Shown: positions 44,017 through 54,288 of the stretch, in pieces
How positions within the stretch are numbered: the first letter of the stretch is position 1
How the letters are laid out: each line of letters begins with the position of its first letter
NCBI RefSeq assembly: GCF_014202945.1
Contig: NZ_JACHHW010000007.1
Location: 1-64,000 of the forward strand
DNA: 64,000 bases
Direction of reading: 5' to 3'
Source of the DNA: Zhongshania antarctica
GTDB lineage: Bacteria > Pseudomonadota > Gammaproteobacteria > Pseudomonadales > Spongiibacteraceae
Position numbers and translations under genes: made by a program
The notes under the pieces: model-generated
The model's database searches: none
The model's input: only the letters and a program-made list of their open reading frames with translations
What the model was told of the DNA's origin: nothing

Positions 44017-46644
44017 TTACATCGATACTTCAGTAATTTCTACTGACGCTATACGCTTACCTTCTTCAGCACCTTTCTGGAAAGACGCAATCTGATCGAA
44101 GTTCATGTAGCGATAAATCTCGCCAGACATGGCATCCAGATCTTTACAGTATTCCATATACTCAGCCGGCGTAGGCAGGCGGCCCAAGATCGCGCCAACC
44201 GATGCTAATTCAGCAGAGGTCAGGTAGACATTAGCGCCATTGCCAAGACGGTTGGGGAAGTTACGGGTTGAGGTAGACAGTACTGTAGCGCCATCGGCAA
44301 CACGTGCCTGGTTCCCCATGCACAGTGAACAACCTGGCATTTCGGTGCGTGCACCAGAAGCGCCGAAGATGTTGTAGTAGCCTTCTTCCATCAGGGTGTG
44401 CTGATCCATTTTGGTCGGTGGAGAGATCCACAGACGGGTATTCAGCGTGCCCTTGTTGGCGTCTAGCAGTTTACCAGCGGCGCGGAAGTGACCGATGTTG
44501 GTCATACAGCTACCGATGAAGACTTCGTCTACTTTGTCGCCGGCAACTTCAGACAGCAGCTTAGCGTCGTCTGGGTCGTTAGGGCAGCAAACTACAGGCT
44601 CTTTCAGTTGGTCTAGGTCGATTTCGATAACGGCAGCGTATTCGGCATCGGCGTCGCCTTCAAGCAGACTTGGGTTAGCCAGCCATGCTTCCATATTGGC
44701 AGCGCGGCGCTCTAGGGTACGTGGGTCGCCGTAGCCTTCGCTTACCATCCAGCGCAGTAGGGTGATGTTAGAGCGCAGGTATTCAGAGATTTCTGGAATG
44801 CCTTGCTTGATGGTACAGCCCGCGGCTGAACGCTCTGCAGAGGCGTCAGACAATTCAAATGCCTGCTCAACAGTCAGACCGGCCAAACCTTCGATTTCAA
44901 GAATGCGGCCAGAGAAGATGTTCTTCTTGCCCTTTTTCTCAACGGTCAGGTGACCTTCTTTAATCGCTTGGTAAGGAATGGCGTGAACCAAGTCGCGCAG
45001 GGTAATGCCGGGCTGCATTTTGCCTTTAAAGCGAACCAATACTGATTCAGGCATATCCAGTGGCATAACGCCGGTGGCAGCTGCGAAGGCAACTAGACCA
45101 GAACCCGCGGGGAAAGAAATACCCATTGGGAAGCGGGTGTGGGAGTCACCGCCGGTGCCAACAGTGTCTGGCAGCAACATGCGGTTCAACCAGCTGTGGA
45201 TGATACCGTCGCCTGGGCGCAGTGAAACACCGCCACGGGTCATGATGAAGTCTGGCAGGTTGTGCTGGGTGTCGATGTCGATTGGCTTGGGGTAAGCCGC
45301 AGTGTGACAGAACGACTGCATGGTCAGGTCGGCAGAGAAACCGAGGCAGGCCAAGTCTTTCAGCTCGTCACGGGTCATTGGGCCAGTGGTGTCCTGTGAA
45401 CCAACAGTGGTCATTTTGGGTTCACAGTAAGTTCCTGGACGAATACCAGTACCTTCGGGCAGACCGCAGGCGCGACCAACCATTTTTTGCGCCAAGGTGT
45501 AGCCTTTGCCTGTATCTGCGGGCTGCTCGGGCAAGCGGAATAGGGTAGACGTGGGCAGACCCAAAGATTCACGGGCTTTCGCGGTTAGGCCACGACCAAT
45601 GATCAGGTTGATACGGCCGCCAGCGCGAACTTCGTCAAGCAGTACGGGTGACTTCAGTTCAAAGGTGCTCAGGGTAGCGCCAGTTTCAACATTTTTGATT
45701 ACGCCGTCGTAGGGGCGGATTTCAATCACGTCGCCCATGCTCAATTCGTCAACTGGGGCTTCAAATACGAGTGCGCCAGCATCTTCCATGGTGTTGTAGA
45801 AGATAGGAGCGACTTTACTACCGATACAAATGCCGCCAGAGCGCTTATTGGGCACGCCAGGCATATCGTCGCCAAAGAACCAAAGTACCGAGTTGGTCGC
45901 AGATTTGCGCGAAGAGCCAGTACCAACAACATCGCCAACGAAGGCAATGGGGTGGCCTTTTTCTTTCAGGGTGTCGATCAATTTAAGTGGGCCAACACTG
46001 CCTTGTACGTCGGGCTTAATACCGTCGCGCTCCATTTTAAACATCGCTAATGCGTGCAGCGGGATGTCTGGGCGTGACCATGCGTCTGGCGCAGGTGATA
46101 GGTCATCAGTATTGGTTTCGCCGGTGACTTTAAATACGGTGTTAACAATGCTTTCGGCAACTTCAGGGCGGTTGGTGAACCACTCTGCATCGGCCCAGCT
46201 TTGAATAACTTCTTTAGCCAGAGCGTTACCGGCTTTAGACTTTTCTTCTACGTCGTGGAATGCGTCAAACATTAGCAGGGTGTGCTTAAGCTCTTCTGCG
46301 GCGAGTTTGGCTAGATCTGCGTGGTCGAGGAGGTCAACCAGAGTCACAATATTGTAGCCACCGTGCATATTGCCCAGCAGTTTAACTGCTTCTTCTTTGC
46401 TCAGAAGTGGGCTGCTGGCTTCGCCTTTAACGATAGCTGACAAGAAGCCGGCTTTAACATAAGCGGCTTCGTCGACACCGGGTGGTACACGGTTGGAGAT
46501 CAGGTCAACAAGGGTTGCTTCTTCGCCTGCAGGCGGATTTTTGAGCAACTCGATTAGGCCCGCGACTTGTTCAGCGTTGAGTGGCTGGGGAACAATGCCT
46601 TGCGCGGCGCGTTCGTCGACGTGTTTCCGATATGCTTCAAGCAC
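44017..46644 (-). CDS. acnB: Aconitate hydratase B (bifunctional with 2-methylisocitrate dehydratase)
   Basis: This 875-residue enzyme of the TCA cycle starts [19 protein letters not shown], with the HEAT-like N-terminal domain and then the swivelling domain unique to AcnB. The 4Fe-4S ligands are in [10 protein letters not shown] and [10 protein letters not shown]. The GTG start at 46644 has GAGGAG upstream, within 10 bases. Length matches E. coli AcnB (865). It also acts in the methylcitrate cycle. AcnB mRNA is bound by apo-AcnB in E. coli; that has not been examined here. Confidence 0.97.
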   Translation of the reverse strand: MLEAYRKHVDERAAQGIVPQPLNAEQVAGLIELLKNPPAGEEATLVDLISNRVPPGVDEAAYVKAGFLSAIVKGEASSPLLSKEEAVKLLGNMHGGYNIVTLVDLLDHADLAKLAAEELKHTLLMFDAFHDVEEKSKAGNALAKEVIQSWADAEWFTNRPEVAESIVNTVFKVTGETNTDDLSPAPDAWSRPDIPLHALAMFKMERDGIKPDVQGSVGPLKLIDTLKEKGHPIAFVGDVVGTGSSRKSATNSVLWFFGDDMPGVPNKRSGGICIGSKVAPIFYNTMEDAGALVFEAPVDELSMGDVIEIRPYDGVIKNVETGATLSTFELKSPVLLDEVRAGGRINLIIGRGLTAKARESLGLPTSTLFRLPEQPADTGKGYTLAQKMVGRACGLPEGTGIRPGTYCEPKMTTVGSQDTTGPMTRDELKDLACLGFSADLTMQSFCHTAAYPKPIDIDTQHNLPDFIMTRGGVSLRPGDGIIHSWLNRMLLPDTVGTGGDSHTRFPMGISFPAGSGLVAFAAATGVMPLDMPESVLVRFKGKMQPGITLRDLVHAIPYQAIKEGHLTVEKKGKKNIFSGRILEIEGLAGLTVEQAFELSDASAERSAAGCTIKQGIPEISEYLRSNITLLRWMVSEGYGDPRTLERRAANMEAWLANPSLLEGDADAEYAAVIEIDLDQLKEPVVCCPNDPDDAKLLSEVAGDKVDEVFIGSCMTNIGHFRAAGKLLDANKGTLNTRLWISPPTKMDQHTLMEEGYYNIFGASGARTEMPGCSLCMGNQARVADGATVLSTSTRNFPNRLGNGANVYLTSAELASVGAILGRLPTPAEYMEYCKDLDAMSGEIYRYMNFDQIASFQKGAEEGKRIASVEITEVSM

Positions 46645-46852
46645 AGTGTAACTCCTCTTTTCAGTTTCGGTACCCGCATCCGCCGGGATCGCCGGGGCCG
46701 GGGCTATCGATGCCCATCATCGATGCGAAATAGGGGGCAGCAAGTATACTGAAAAACCACACGGAGGTTAAGCTTATTACCGCGCTTGCCAGCCTATGCG
46801 GTGCTGGCTTACTCTTTACGCCCTATATTTGCCGCTTTCTTAGGAGTCTAGT

Positions 46853-47320
46853 TTGGCTGTTGTGCATCCGCGTGTTGTAACTCCCTGTATCGGTGTTTGT
46901 TCAACGGCGCTGGGCGATGAGGTGTGCCGTGGCTGCAAACGTTACAGTCACGAGGTGATTGACTGGAATAGCTACAACGATGACCAAAAGGCGATTATTG
47001 ATGCGCGTCTGGACGGTTTTTTGGTTCAAGTCATGGAAAATAAACTCCGCATTCACGACGTAAAGCTCTTGGAGTGGCAGCTGCAGACTCAGCGTATTCG
47101 CTACCCAGCGCATAAAAGCCCCTATGTTTGGTTGTTTCAGCTATTGCGAGCGGGGGCTGGTCAGATCAGTGATAGTGCCCAATTTGGCTTTAGCGTTGAT
47201 GCTGAATACCGGACGGAGCCCTTAATATCGCTACGTGAGATGATTGATCAGGAGTTTTATCTGCTGTCAGAGGCGTATTACCAGCGCTATATCGGTCGGT
47301 ATTTACATCGCGACGTTTAA
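46853..47320 (+). CDS. DUF1289-containing protein
   Basis: This 155-residue protein has the four-Cys DUF1289 segment PCIGVCSTALGDEVCRGCKR at the front, a probable Fe-S or zinc site. About 110 residues of helical extension with no further recognised domain follow. DUF1289 proteins are usually shorter (60-80 residues), so the extension is notable. The start appears to be TTG 46853 behind TTAGGAG, seven bases away. It lies divergent from acnB and upstream of miaE. Confidence 0.75.
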   Translation: MAVVHPRVVTPCIGVCSTALGDEVCRGCKRYSHEVIDWNSYNDDQKAIIDARLDGFLVQVMENKLRIHDVKLLEWQLQTQRIRYPAHKSPYVWLFQLLRAGAGQISDSAQFGFSVDAEYRTEPLISLREMIDQEFYLLSEAYYQRYIGRYLHRDV

Positions 47321-47428
47321 TTTTTCTGCCGTGTGTGGTTATTCAGTTGCATTGCGTCTGAAATAGGCTGCAATTTTGCTATACTGCGGCCGTTTTCTTG
47401 CCCTGTTTTAGATTGGATATGCATTCTC

Positions 47429-48037
47429 ATGGCCGTTGATATCAGTGAAATACTCGACTTTCTTCCTTGCGAGACGCCACAGGGCTGGGTCGATGCCGCC
47501 TTGCGTTTCCCGGAAGAAATGCTGATTGATCACGCCAATTGCGAGAAGAAAGCGGCGGGTACCGCGCTTAATCTTATGTTTCGCTACGTGGATAAGCCTG
47601 ATTTGCTGATGAAAATGTCAAAATTGGCGCGGGAAGAGCTGCGCCATTTTGAGCAGGTTATGGGGATCATGAAAAAGCGTGGCGTCGAGTATCGCCATTT
47701 ATCGTCCGCCAATTATGCAAACGGTTTACGCGCTGGTGCTCGGACTAGCGATCCCCACAAATTGGTCGATATTTTAATTATCGGTGCGTTGATTGAGGCG
47801 CGATCCTGCGAGCGCTTTGCGCGTATTGCGCCTTTGTTAGATGAGGAATTGGGCGCTTTTTATACTTCTTTGTTGAAGTCTGAAGCGCGGCACTTCAAGG
47901 ACTATCTGTCATTGGCTGAACGCTATGCGGTGGAGCCAATAGCCCCACGCGTGGCCTTTTTTAGGGCCAAAGAGCAGGTCTTGATTGAGACAGTAGAGCA
48001 GGAATTTCGCTTTCATAGCGGGCCTATTGCCGCTTGA
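47429..48037 (+). CDS. miaE: tRNA-(ms2io6A)-hydroxylase
   Basis: This 202-residue diiron protein hydroxylates ms2i6A37 in tRNAs reading UNN codons. The two ExxH-type segments are AREELRHFEQVM and SEARHFKDYLS, and LIEARSCERFA supplies another Glu. The start is ATG 47429 (MAVDISEIL); a longer upstream frame from 47333 has no ribosome-binding site. The reaction needs oxygen. Confidence 0.93.
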   Translation: MAVDISEILDFLPCETPQGWVDAALRFPEEMLIDHANCEKKAAGTALNLMFRYVDKPDLLMKMSKLAREELRHFEQVMGIMKKRGVEYRHLSSANYANGLRAGARTSDPHKLVDILIIGALIEARSCERFARIAPLLDEELGAFYTSLLKSEARHFKDYLSLAERYAVEPIAPRVAFFRAKEQVLIETVEQEFRFHSGPIAA

Positions 48038-48071
48038 CGTCCTCCGTCGCAATTTGACCCTATGGTAGCGC

Positions 48072-48641
48072 TTAAATAAATGAGCCGGTATCCAGTAATT
48101 GGCGAGCTATCTCGGTAACCGGCCGGCGCTGGCGATCTGCATTTTTACTGAGTAAGTCGCTGGCTTGGTCTTCTGCTAAGCCGTAAGTGTCCATAATGAA
48201 TCTTTTGGCTTTATTCAGCACTTGTCGGGCTTCAATTATGGGCTTTATGTGTTCAGCTTCGTAGCGCAATTGGTCGATGCTGTGGAAGTAGGCTATGGCT
48301 ATGTCGATCAAGGCTTGCAATAGCGCGGTGGGAACTGCATCGATGGCATAAAGGCTGATGCCGGCTTCGGCGGCAAGGCGGTTGATGCCTTCGGAGCGCG
48401 TGTTTTCCAATTTAATGACGGTGCGCGGTGCATTCTTCTGAAGTTGAGCCAAGTGTTCTAGGGTGTCGCGATTGGGTGAATTGGTGTCGACAAGAATAAT
48501 TTCTGGGTGCATTTCGCCGACTAATTGGTAAATATCGGCGTTGCTGTCGTTAATGGTAATCATGTCAATGCCGGTCCAGGCAATGATGGGCGCAAGCTTG
48601 TCGGCGCGAATATCGTCAACATCAATCAATAGCAATTTCAT
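48072..48641 (-). CDS. nasT: ANTAR-domain antiterminator NasT
   Basis: This 189-residue protein has a pseudo-receiver front (LLLIDVDDIRADKLAPII; ILVDTNSP) and an ANTAR RNA-binding end (about 125-185, with RFIMDTYGLAEDQASDLL and NADRQRRPVTEIAR). In Azotobacter, Pseudomonas and Paracoccus NasT binds the leader RNA of nitrate-assimilation operons and stops early termination when nitrate releases it from NasS. It is the last gene of the operon here, 8 bases after nasS. ATG 48641. Confidence 0.9.
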   Translation of the reverse strand: MKLLLIDVDDIRADKLAPIIAWTGIDMITINDSNADIYQLVGEMHPEIILVDTNSPNRDTLEHLAQLQKNAPRTVIKLENTRSEGINRLAAEAGISLYAIDAVPTALLQALIDIAIAYFHSIDQLRYEAEHIKPIIEARQVLNKAKRFIMDTYGLAEDQASDLLSKNADRQRRPVTEIARQLLDTGSFI

Positions 48642-48649
48642 GAAGCGAG

Positions 48650-49948
48650 TTAAACCTCTTTTTGGGCGTTAATTAGCCGTAGTGCGGGAATGTCTGCCTT
48701 GGAAAGATTTTGTTTTTCCAAATATTTAATAATGCCGCCGACGCTAATAATTTTTCCGTCCAAAAATTGATTGGGGCCGATGTGCTGGGATTTCGTCAAC
48801 ATCATTTTCTCATGTAAATTGCCCTCTGTTTTCCGGTCGATGCTGGGGCTTTCAATGCCAAGCGCTGCGGCTGCGATGCGAAACAAGCCGGGCTTGTACA
48901 CGGCAGCGACGGTTTCTTCTATATTGACTGGCGTTGTTAATTGGCCCCAGCGATACATTTGCGAAATAAACCACTCGGCGTGATTTAGCCAGGGGAAGTT
49001 CGCGGAATAGCGGTGGAAAACATGAAAGTCGTCTACTTTCTCTGGCGGCAGGCCATGGTGCTTTAGGGATGAACCCATTAATGATAGGGCAACTGTTTCC
49101 TCTGGTAGGGCGATATACGCCGCCTGACTGATGATTTTAGCGGTGAGCCTGCGGTTTTCTTTTTTGTCCAACCAAATGCATGCTTTGATCAAGGCCCTCA
49201 GTAAAGCTTGATGGGTTGCGGGGTTATCTTTCGACCAGCTCTCACTCACGGCGAATACTTTTTCTGGACTGTTGTTCCATAGCTGGTATTTGGTGGCGAC
49301 CACATGGCCAATTTGTTGTTGTACTGCAAGGGTGTTCCAAGGCTCACCTACACAGAATCCGTGGATGTCGCCGTCGGTCATCGCGGTGACCATTTTTGGC
49401 GGGGGAATTACCACGATTTCGACATCTCGGTCGGGGTCAATGCCCGCACTGGCTAACCAGTAGCGCAATTCGTAGCTTTGGGTGGAGCAGGGATAAACGA
49501 CCCCAAATCGCAATTTTGGGCGTTTACTCCGTTTGTTTTCTTCTATTAAGCATTGCAAGGCCTGCGCCGCGATTAGTGGGCTGAATTCGCTGCGTGAATC
49601 GATTTCATAGAGGTGGTTGTATAGTTGATTGTTAACGGTAATGGCATTGCCATTGAGGTCGAGTACCATGGCGCTGACCATGTCTATTTTGGGCCCACCG
49701 ACGCCAAGGCGCGAAGCGACGGGTATGGACGCCAACATTTGTGCGCCATCCAAAATACCGAGTCCCACTTTGTCGCGAATGCCAGCCCAAGACACTTCCC
49801 TTGAGAGGGTGACGTTGAGTCCCTCGCTGGCGAAGTAGCCTTTTTCGTGGGCGATCACCAGCGGTGCGCAATCTGTCAACGGAATGAAGCCGAGTGTGAC
49901 GTCGGCTTTCTCTAAGCGGAGTCCGTTCTTATTGTGGATGGCGCCCAT
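48650..49948 (-). CDS. nasS: Nitrate/nitrite sensor NasS
   Basis: This 432-residue protein resembles the NrtA/CmpA periplasmic binding fold ([49 protein letters not shown]) but has no signal peptide, so it stays in the cytoplasm, as NasS does. It keeps NasT inactive without nitrate. It is related to nrtA at the start of the operon, which has a signal peptide, suggesting duplication. The start lies one base after the ATPase stop. Confidence 0.85.
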   Translation of the reverse strand: MGAIHNKNGLRLEKADVTLGFIPLTDCAPLVIAHEKGYFASEGLNVTLSREVSWAGIRDKVGLGILDGAQMLASIPVASRLGVGGPKIDMVSAMVLDLNGNAITVNNQLYNHLYEIDSRSEFSPLIAAQALQCLIEENKRSKRPKLRFGVVYPCSTQSYELRYWLASAGIDPDRDVEIVVIPPPKMVTAMTDGDIHGFCVGEPWNTLAVQQQIGHVVATKYQLWNNSPEKVFAVSESWSKDNPATHQALLRALIKACIWLDKKENRRLTAKIISQAAYIALPEETVALSLMGSSLKHHGLPPEKVDDFHVFHRYSANFPWLNHAEWFISQMYRWGQLTTPVNIEETVAAVYKPGLFRIAAAALGIESPSIDRKTEGNLHEKMMLTKSQHIGPNQFLDGKIISVGGIIKYLEKQNLSKADIPALRLINAQKEV

Positions 49949-49949
49949 A

Positions 49950-50801
49950 TTATGCCCCTACTGCCTTTTTAACTTCGGTTAGTGGTTCCGCTGACGAGAG
50001 TTGCGGCGGTGACGCTGGTTTTTTTGCTTGTTTTTGGTGCAAGAAAGTTAGCACCGCAGCGCGGTAGTGGTTGTAGTCGGGGTTGTCGGCCAGCGCTAAA
50101 CGGTCGCGCGGACGTGGCAGGTCGATATTGAGGATTTCACCTACTTTCGCGGCGGGGCCATTGGTCATCATGACAATGCGGTCTGAAAGCAGTACTGCCT
50201 CGTCAACATCGTGGGTAATGAGGATGACGGTATTGTTCAGCTCCGACTGGATCTCCATAAGGGCATCTTGTAAGTGCGCGCGGGTTAAAGCATCGAGGGC
50301 ACCAAAAGGCTCATCCATCAGCAATACTTTGGGTTCCATGGCCAGTGCTCTAGCGATGCCAACGCGTTGCTTCATGCCGCCTGAGATCTCCGCAGGGAGC
50401 TTGTGGCTGGCATGGGACATGTGTACCAAGGCGAGATTGTAGTCCACCCATTGACGCATTTCGGCCTTGGACTTTTTGCCTTTAAAAACTTGCTTCACTG
50501 CAATTTCGACATTTTCAAAAACCGTCAGCCAGGGGAACAGTGAGTGATGCTGAAATACCACAGCACGGTCTGGGCCAGGTGCATTAACCTCTTTGGATTC
50601 GAGTATTACGGCACCTTCGGTCGCTTCGTAAAGTCCGGCAACGATATTAAGTACCGTTGATTTGCCGCAGCCCGAGTGGCCAATCAGAGAGATGAACTCG
50701 CCGCGAGCAATTTTTAAGTCCACTTTGTCTAGGGCTTTAAACGGGCCCGTTTTCGTAGGGAATTCTATGCTAATTTGTGAAATATCAAGATAAGTCGACA
50801 T
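49950..50801 (-). CDS. nrtD: Nitrate ABC transporter ATP-binding protein
   Basis: This 283-residue ATPase has Walker A GHSGCGKST, the LSGG-type signature in the form ISGGMKQRVGIARALAMEP, Walker B LLMDEPFGALDALT and the switch His in LITHDVDEAV. I chose ATG 50801 (MSTYLDISQI). The upstream extension to 51002 is a shadow of the permease gene and was discarded. It lacks the C-terminal NrtA-like domain found in NrtC. The tail is Pro/Ala-rich. Confidence 0.9.
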   Translation of the reverse strand: MSTYLDISQISIEFPTKTGPFKALDKVDLKIARGEFISLIGHSGCGKSTVLNIVAGLYEATEGAVILESKEVNAPGPDRAVVFQHHSLFPWLTVFENVEIAVKQVFKGKKSKAEMRQWVDYNLALVHMSHASHKLPAEISGGMKQRVGIARALAMEPKVLLMDEPFGALDALTRAHLQDALMEIQSELNNTVILITHDVDEAVLLSDRIVMMTNGPAAKVGEILNIDLPRPRDRLALADNPDYNHYRAAVLTFLHQKQAKKPASPPQLSSAEPLTEVKKAVGA

Positions 50802-50817
50802 GTCAGAATCCTTTGTT

Positions 50818-51831
50818 TCAAGCTTCGTCGTGGGCGATGATTTTGTGAAGCGTATGCATGAATGAGTCCAGAATGAACCCGACAAAGCCAATGGTGATGA
50901 CCGCGACCATGATGCGGGCGAGGGATTCAGAGCTGCCGTTTTGGAATTCATCCCACACAAACTTACCAAGCCCCGGGTTTTGGGCGAGCATTTCGGCCGC
51001 AATCAATACCATCCAACCAATGCCAAGGGAGATTCGCAGGCCAGTAAAGATCATCGGTAGCGCGGCGGGAATCGCAATTTTAGTAACCCGTGTAAACCAG
51101 CCAAGCTGAATGACGCGGCCAACGTTGATTAGGTCTTTGTCGATATTGGCAACGCCGACGGCGGTATTGATCAAGGTTGGCCACATGCAGCACAGCGTGA
51201 CGGTGATAGCCGAGTTGATAAACGACTTAGACAGCAAGGGGTCATCGCTAACGTAGACGGCGCTGACGACCATGGTCACCAATGGGAGCCATGCAAGGGG
51301 CGACACGGGTTTGAGTATTTGAATGATTGGCGTAATAGCGGTGTTTAATAGCGGGCTAAGACCGCAGGTTATACCGATGGGAACCGCGATAATCGATGCG
51401 ATCAGAAAACCAGTAAAAACGGTTATGAGGCTAGTAATAATCTGGTCGAAATACGTCGGCTTGCCGGTGTAGTCGCGGATCTTAATTTCGGCGTCTGGAT
51501 TTCTAGCTAATTTTTCTTCGTTGCGTTTATTTTGGCGTTCATAAAAGGCGACCGCCTTTTCACGTTCAACTACGTGTTCTTGATACAGACCCTGTGCTGC
51601 TGAGACCACGGCGGTTGGGCCGGGGAAGGTACCAAGACTGGTGTCAATGCGCGATGCTGCCGTAGACCAGATGGCCAGAAATACCAAGATGGCGATCACT
51701 GGCAGACCAATGAGGCGAACGATTTCCTGTGCTTGCTCCCGGGGGTTCTCCCAGCTGGCAAGCTTAATGAGTGGGACTAGCCATGCGAAACCTGCAACAC
51801 TCAAGTAATGCAGGGTGTTTTGTTTAAACAT
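50818..51831 (-). CDS. nrtB: Nitrate ABC transporter permease
   Basis: This 337-residue membrane protein of the binding-protein-dependent transport family has the EAA-type cytoplasmic loop around TALPMIFTGLR (as AIPAALPMIFTGLRISLGIG) and about six membrane segments after residue 135. The N-terminal third carries two extra hydrophobic stretches and a charged soluble segment (residues 85-125). It sits 45 bases after nrtA and 16 before the ATPase. Confidence 0.9.
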   Translation of the reverse strand: MFKQNTLHYLSVAGFAWLVPLIKLASWENPREQAQEIVRLIGLPVIAILVFLAIWSTAASRIDTSLGTFPGPTAVVSAAQGLYQEHVVEREKAVAFYERQNKRNEEKLARNPDAEIKIRDYTGKPTYFDQIITSLITVFTGFLIASIIAVPIGITCGLSPLLNTAITPIIQILKPVSPLAWLPLVTMVVSAVYVSDDPLLSKSFINSAITVTLCCMWPTLINTAVGVANIDKDLINVGRVIQLGWFTRVTKIAIPAALPMIFTGLRISLGIGWMVLIAAEMLAQNPGLGKFVWDEFQNGSSESLARIMVAVITIGFVGFILDSFMHTLHKIIAHDEA

Positions 51832-51876
51832 AGGTGCTCCTTTTGCCCCGCTGTGAGCAGCGGGGCGGTACGACTA

Positions 51877-53241
51877 CTACTTCAGAGTGTCTTTTGGTTT
51901 TAGGCCGATGCTGAATTTTGAGATGTATTCATTAGGCTTTTTGCCATCGTAGGTAATGCCATCAATGAACTCAGATTGAGGTGGTTTAAAGCCGGATTCG
52001 ATCGCGAAGTTTGGGAACTCGCTGGCACTGACCTTGCCCTCGGCAATCAATTGTTCGGCAGCTTTGCGGTATATATCTGGACGGTAAACCTTCTTGGCGA
52101 TCTCCATATACCAGCTGTCGGGTTTGTGCTCAGGAATTTGGCCCCAGCGGCGCATTTGGGTGAGATACCAAATCGCATCAGAGTAGTAGGGAAAGGTGGC
52201 GTTGTGACGGAAGAACACGTTGAAGTCGGGGACGTCGCGCTTATCGCCTTTTTCATACTCAAACGTGCCGGTCATCGAGTTAGCTATAACGTCGTAGTCG
52301 GCGCCGACGTAAGCTGATTTAGCGAGGATTTTAACTGCTTCTGGGCGGTTGGCGTTGTTGTTTTCGTCCAGCCATTTGGCGGCGCGAATCATGGCTTTCA
52401 CGACGGCAATGTGGGTGTTTGGGTATTTCTCAGCCCACTCATTGCTCACGCCAAACACTTTTTCGGGGTTGTTTTTCCAAATTTCATAATCAGTTATAAC
52501 TGGGACGCCAATCCCTTTGAAGACAGCTTGCTGATTCCACGGCTCACCTACACAGTAGCCGTCGATAGTGCCGGCTTCTAAGGTTGCGGGCATTTGTGGT
52601 GGAGGGGTAACCGATAACAGCGCGTCGGCGTCAATCTGACCACTGGTATCGCCTTTTAATGGCGCGTAATAGCCTGGGTGAATTCCGCCAGAGGCTAACC
52701 AGTAGCGCAATTCATAGTTATGAGTAGATACGGGGAAAACCATACCCATTTTAAAGGGCTTGCCCTCAGCCTTGTATTTGTTGACGACGAGTTTTAGCGC
52801 GTCGGCCTTGATTGGGTGAACAGGTCTGCCGTCGGCCTGTTTGGGGATGTGGGGTTTCATGTCTTCCCACACGCTATTGGAAACGGTAATGCCGTTGCCG
52901 TTAAGATCCATGCTGAAGGCGGTAATGATGTGGGCCTGAGTGCCAAAGCCGATGGTGGCGCCGAGCGGCTGTCCAGCCAACATGTGCGCGCCGTCTAATT
53001 CGCCGTCTATGACGCGATCAAGTAGTACTTTCCAATTAGCCTGGGCTTCAAGGCTGACGTATAAGCCTTCGTCTTCGAAATAGCCTTTTTCGTAAGCAAT
53101 GGCCAGTGGCGCCATGTCGGTAAGTTTTATGAAGCCGAATTTTAGCTCTTCTTTCTCTAGCTCGGCGGCCATTGCAAAGCAGGTACTTGTTAAGGCGAGG
53201 GCGCCGACTGTGCATTTTATGAGGCTATGATACCAAGGCAT
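51877..53241 (-). CDS. nrtA: Nitrate ABC transporter substrate-binding protein
   Basis: This 454-residue protein has a Sec signal peptide (cleavage likely after CFAMA). The NrtA/CmpA fold follows with [38 protein letters not shown] and [12 protein letters not shown]. Family members bind nitrate, nitrite or, in CmpA, bicarbonate. The partner genes nasS and nasT support nitrate. It is the first gene of the five-gene operon under the sigma-54 promoter at 53362. GGAG lies before ATG 53241. Confidence 0.92.
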   Translation of the reverse strand: MPWYHSLIKCTVGALALTSTCFAMAAELEKEELKFGFIKLTDMAPLAIAYEKGYFEDEGLYVSLEAQANWKVLLDRVIDGELDGAHMLAGQPLGATIGFGTQAHIITAFSMDLNGNGITVSNSVWEDMKPHIPKQADGRPVHPIKADALKLVVNKYKAEGKPFKMGMVFPVSTHNYELRYWLASGGIHPGYYAPLKGDTSGQIDADALLSVTPPPQMPATLEAGTIDGYCVGEPWNQQAVFKGIGVPVITDYEIWKNNPEKVFGVSNEWAEKYPNTHIAVVKAMIRAAKWLDENNNANRPEAVKILAKSAYVGADYDVIANSMTGTFEYEKGDKRDVPDFNVFFRHNATFPYYSDAIWYLTQMRRWGQIPEHKPDSWYMEIAKKVYRPDIYRKAAEQLIAEGKVSASEFPNFAIESGFKPPQSEFIDGITYDGKKPNEYISKFSIGLKPKDTLK

Positions 53242-53352
53242 TTATCTGTCTCCGGGTGAGTGACGGTTGCCAAGATGTGATCAGCATCGCGGCGTCCCGT
53301 ATTCGTAACACCGCCAATCTTGGCGGGCTGCGTTTTGGATCAGAACGTTCTG
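53242..53352 (-). promoter_or_regulatory. nrtA leader with two exclusive RNA pairings
   Basis: From the predicted start near 53352 the leader begins with the 12-bp palindrome cagaacgttctg (53341-53352), whose centre could form a hexaloop AACGTT with A1 and G4 as in ANTAR targets, though with only a 3-bp stem. A strong hairpin ccgccaa-tc-ttggcgg lies at 53311-53326. Its atcttggc half (53317-53324) is also perfectly complementary to gccaagat at 53269-53276, nearer the start codon, so two structures exclude each other. No clear U-run terminator is present. Confidence 0.5.
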
Positions 53353-53361
53353 CATAGGAAT

Positions 53362-53378
53362 TAGCAATAGCTATGCCA
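53362..53378 (-). promoter_or_regulatory. Sigma-54 promoter of the nrt-nas operon
   Basis: Read leftwards: TGGCATAGCTATTGCTA, matching TGGCAC-N5-TTGCW with exact -24 GG and -12 GC spacing. It implies RpoN with an NtrC-type activator, as usual for nitrogen genes. Confidence 0.88.
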
Positions 53379-53442
53379 TGAGTGTTATTTTTATAAAAAA
53401 CAGTGTGTTAGGGTTTTTTTGTGCGGCGTCTGCGCTGGCGCA

Positions 53443-53504
53443 GTGCGCTAAATGGGTGCTGCTTAATTTGAGAGTGCTACGAAGGCGATGTTCAAAATGG
53501 TGCA
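53443..53504 (-). promoter_or_regulatory. Possible NtrC binding region
   Basis: Two imperfect GCACC-containing sites resembling NtrC half-sites: tgcaccattttgaacatc (53487-53504, read leftwards) and agcacccatttagcgcac (53443-53460). They lie 65-125 bases upstream of the -24 element, the usual enhancer distance. Neither is a full dyad. Confidence 0.4.
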
Positions 53505-53558
53505 GTTCAGCGCCGCTAGGGCGCTGAAGAGAGAAGGCTTGGTGTTAGGGCGTGGCGT

Positions 53559-54281
53559 TTAAAAGGGGATTTCTGTTAGCGTTAGGCCATTGCTGTCGGC
53601 AATCAAGAACCATGCGGCGCGATCCCAGTCACCGAGAACAATGCGTTCTGCGAGCTTGCCATCGATGTTGAGGGGGTGGCGCATTGGCCGGTGGGTGTGG
53701 CCGTGAATTAAGCGGCAGCATTGGTGGCTCTGCATTTCGCGTATGACGTCATTGGGGTTCACATCCATGATGTCTTCGGCCTTGTTGCTATTGGCCTCGC
53801 TGCTGGCCATGCGCAGGTGTTGCGCTATGACGCGGCGCTCTTCCAGCGGCTTGGCTAGGGCTTCTTTCTGCCAATCGGCTGAGCGCAGCATTTTACGAAA
53901 CTGCATATATTCTTGGTCGTCGCTGCACAGGCTATCACCGTGCATCAGGAGGGTGGCTTCGCCATTTAGCTCAATAACCGTGGGGTCTTTGAGTAGTTTT
54001 GCACCAACGGCGTCGCAGAACTGTTGGCCTATAAGAAAGTCGCGATTGCCATGCATGATATACAGGACGACGCCTTTGCTGGTGAGCGCCTTGAGTTCTC
54101 TGCTGACTTCGTCGAGAAGCGGCGATTGGTCGTCGTCACCAATCCAGGCTTCAAAAAAATCGCCAAGTATGTATAAGGCTTGGGCTTTACTGGCGTGGCT
54201 ATGCAAAAATTGAAAAAACGCCCGACTGATATCCGGGCGATTTTCATCCAGATGAAGATCTGAGATAAAGAGGCTAGTCAT
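53559..54281 (-). CDS. lpxH: UDP-2,3-diacylglucosamine pyrophosphatase
   Basis: This 240-residue metallophosphoesterase of lipid A synthesis carries FISDLHLDENRPD, LGDFFEAWIGDD, MHGNRDFLIG and IHGHTHRP, the five metal motifs of LpxH. It releases UMP to give lipid X. It follows ppiB by 7 bases with no clear ribosome-binding site, so it is translationally coupled. The lpxH-ppiB-(divergent)-glnS-cysS order is common in gammaproteobacteria. Confidence 0.95.
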   Translation of the reverse strand: MTSLFISDLHLDENRPDISRAFFQFLHSHASKAQALYILGDFFEAWIGDDDQSPLLDEVSRELKALTSKGVVLYIMHGNRDFLIGQQFCDAVGAKLLKDPTVIELNGEATLLMHGDSLCSDDQEYMQFRKMLRSADWQKEALAKPLEERRVIAQHLRMASSEANSNKAEDIMDVNPNDVIREMQSHQCCRLIHGHTHRPMRHPLNIDGKLAERIVLGDWDRAAWFLIADSNGLTLTEIPF

Positions 54282-54288
54282 AGGGAGA

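Noticed and set aside
45282..46204. Long ORFs opposite acnB
   Set aside because: Shadows of a highly conserved gene in a GC-balanced genome; no ribosome-binding sites or family features.
50802..51002. N-terminal extension of the nitrate ATPase
   Set aside because: It overlaps the permease in another frame and has no ABC content; MSTYLD at 50801 is the family start.
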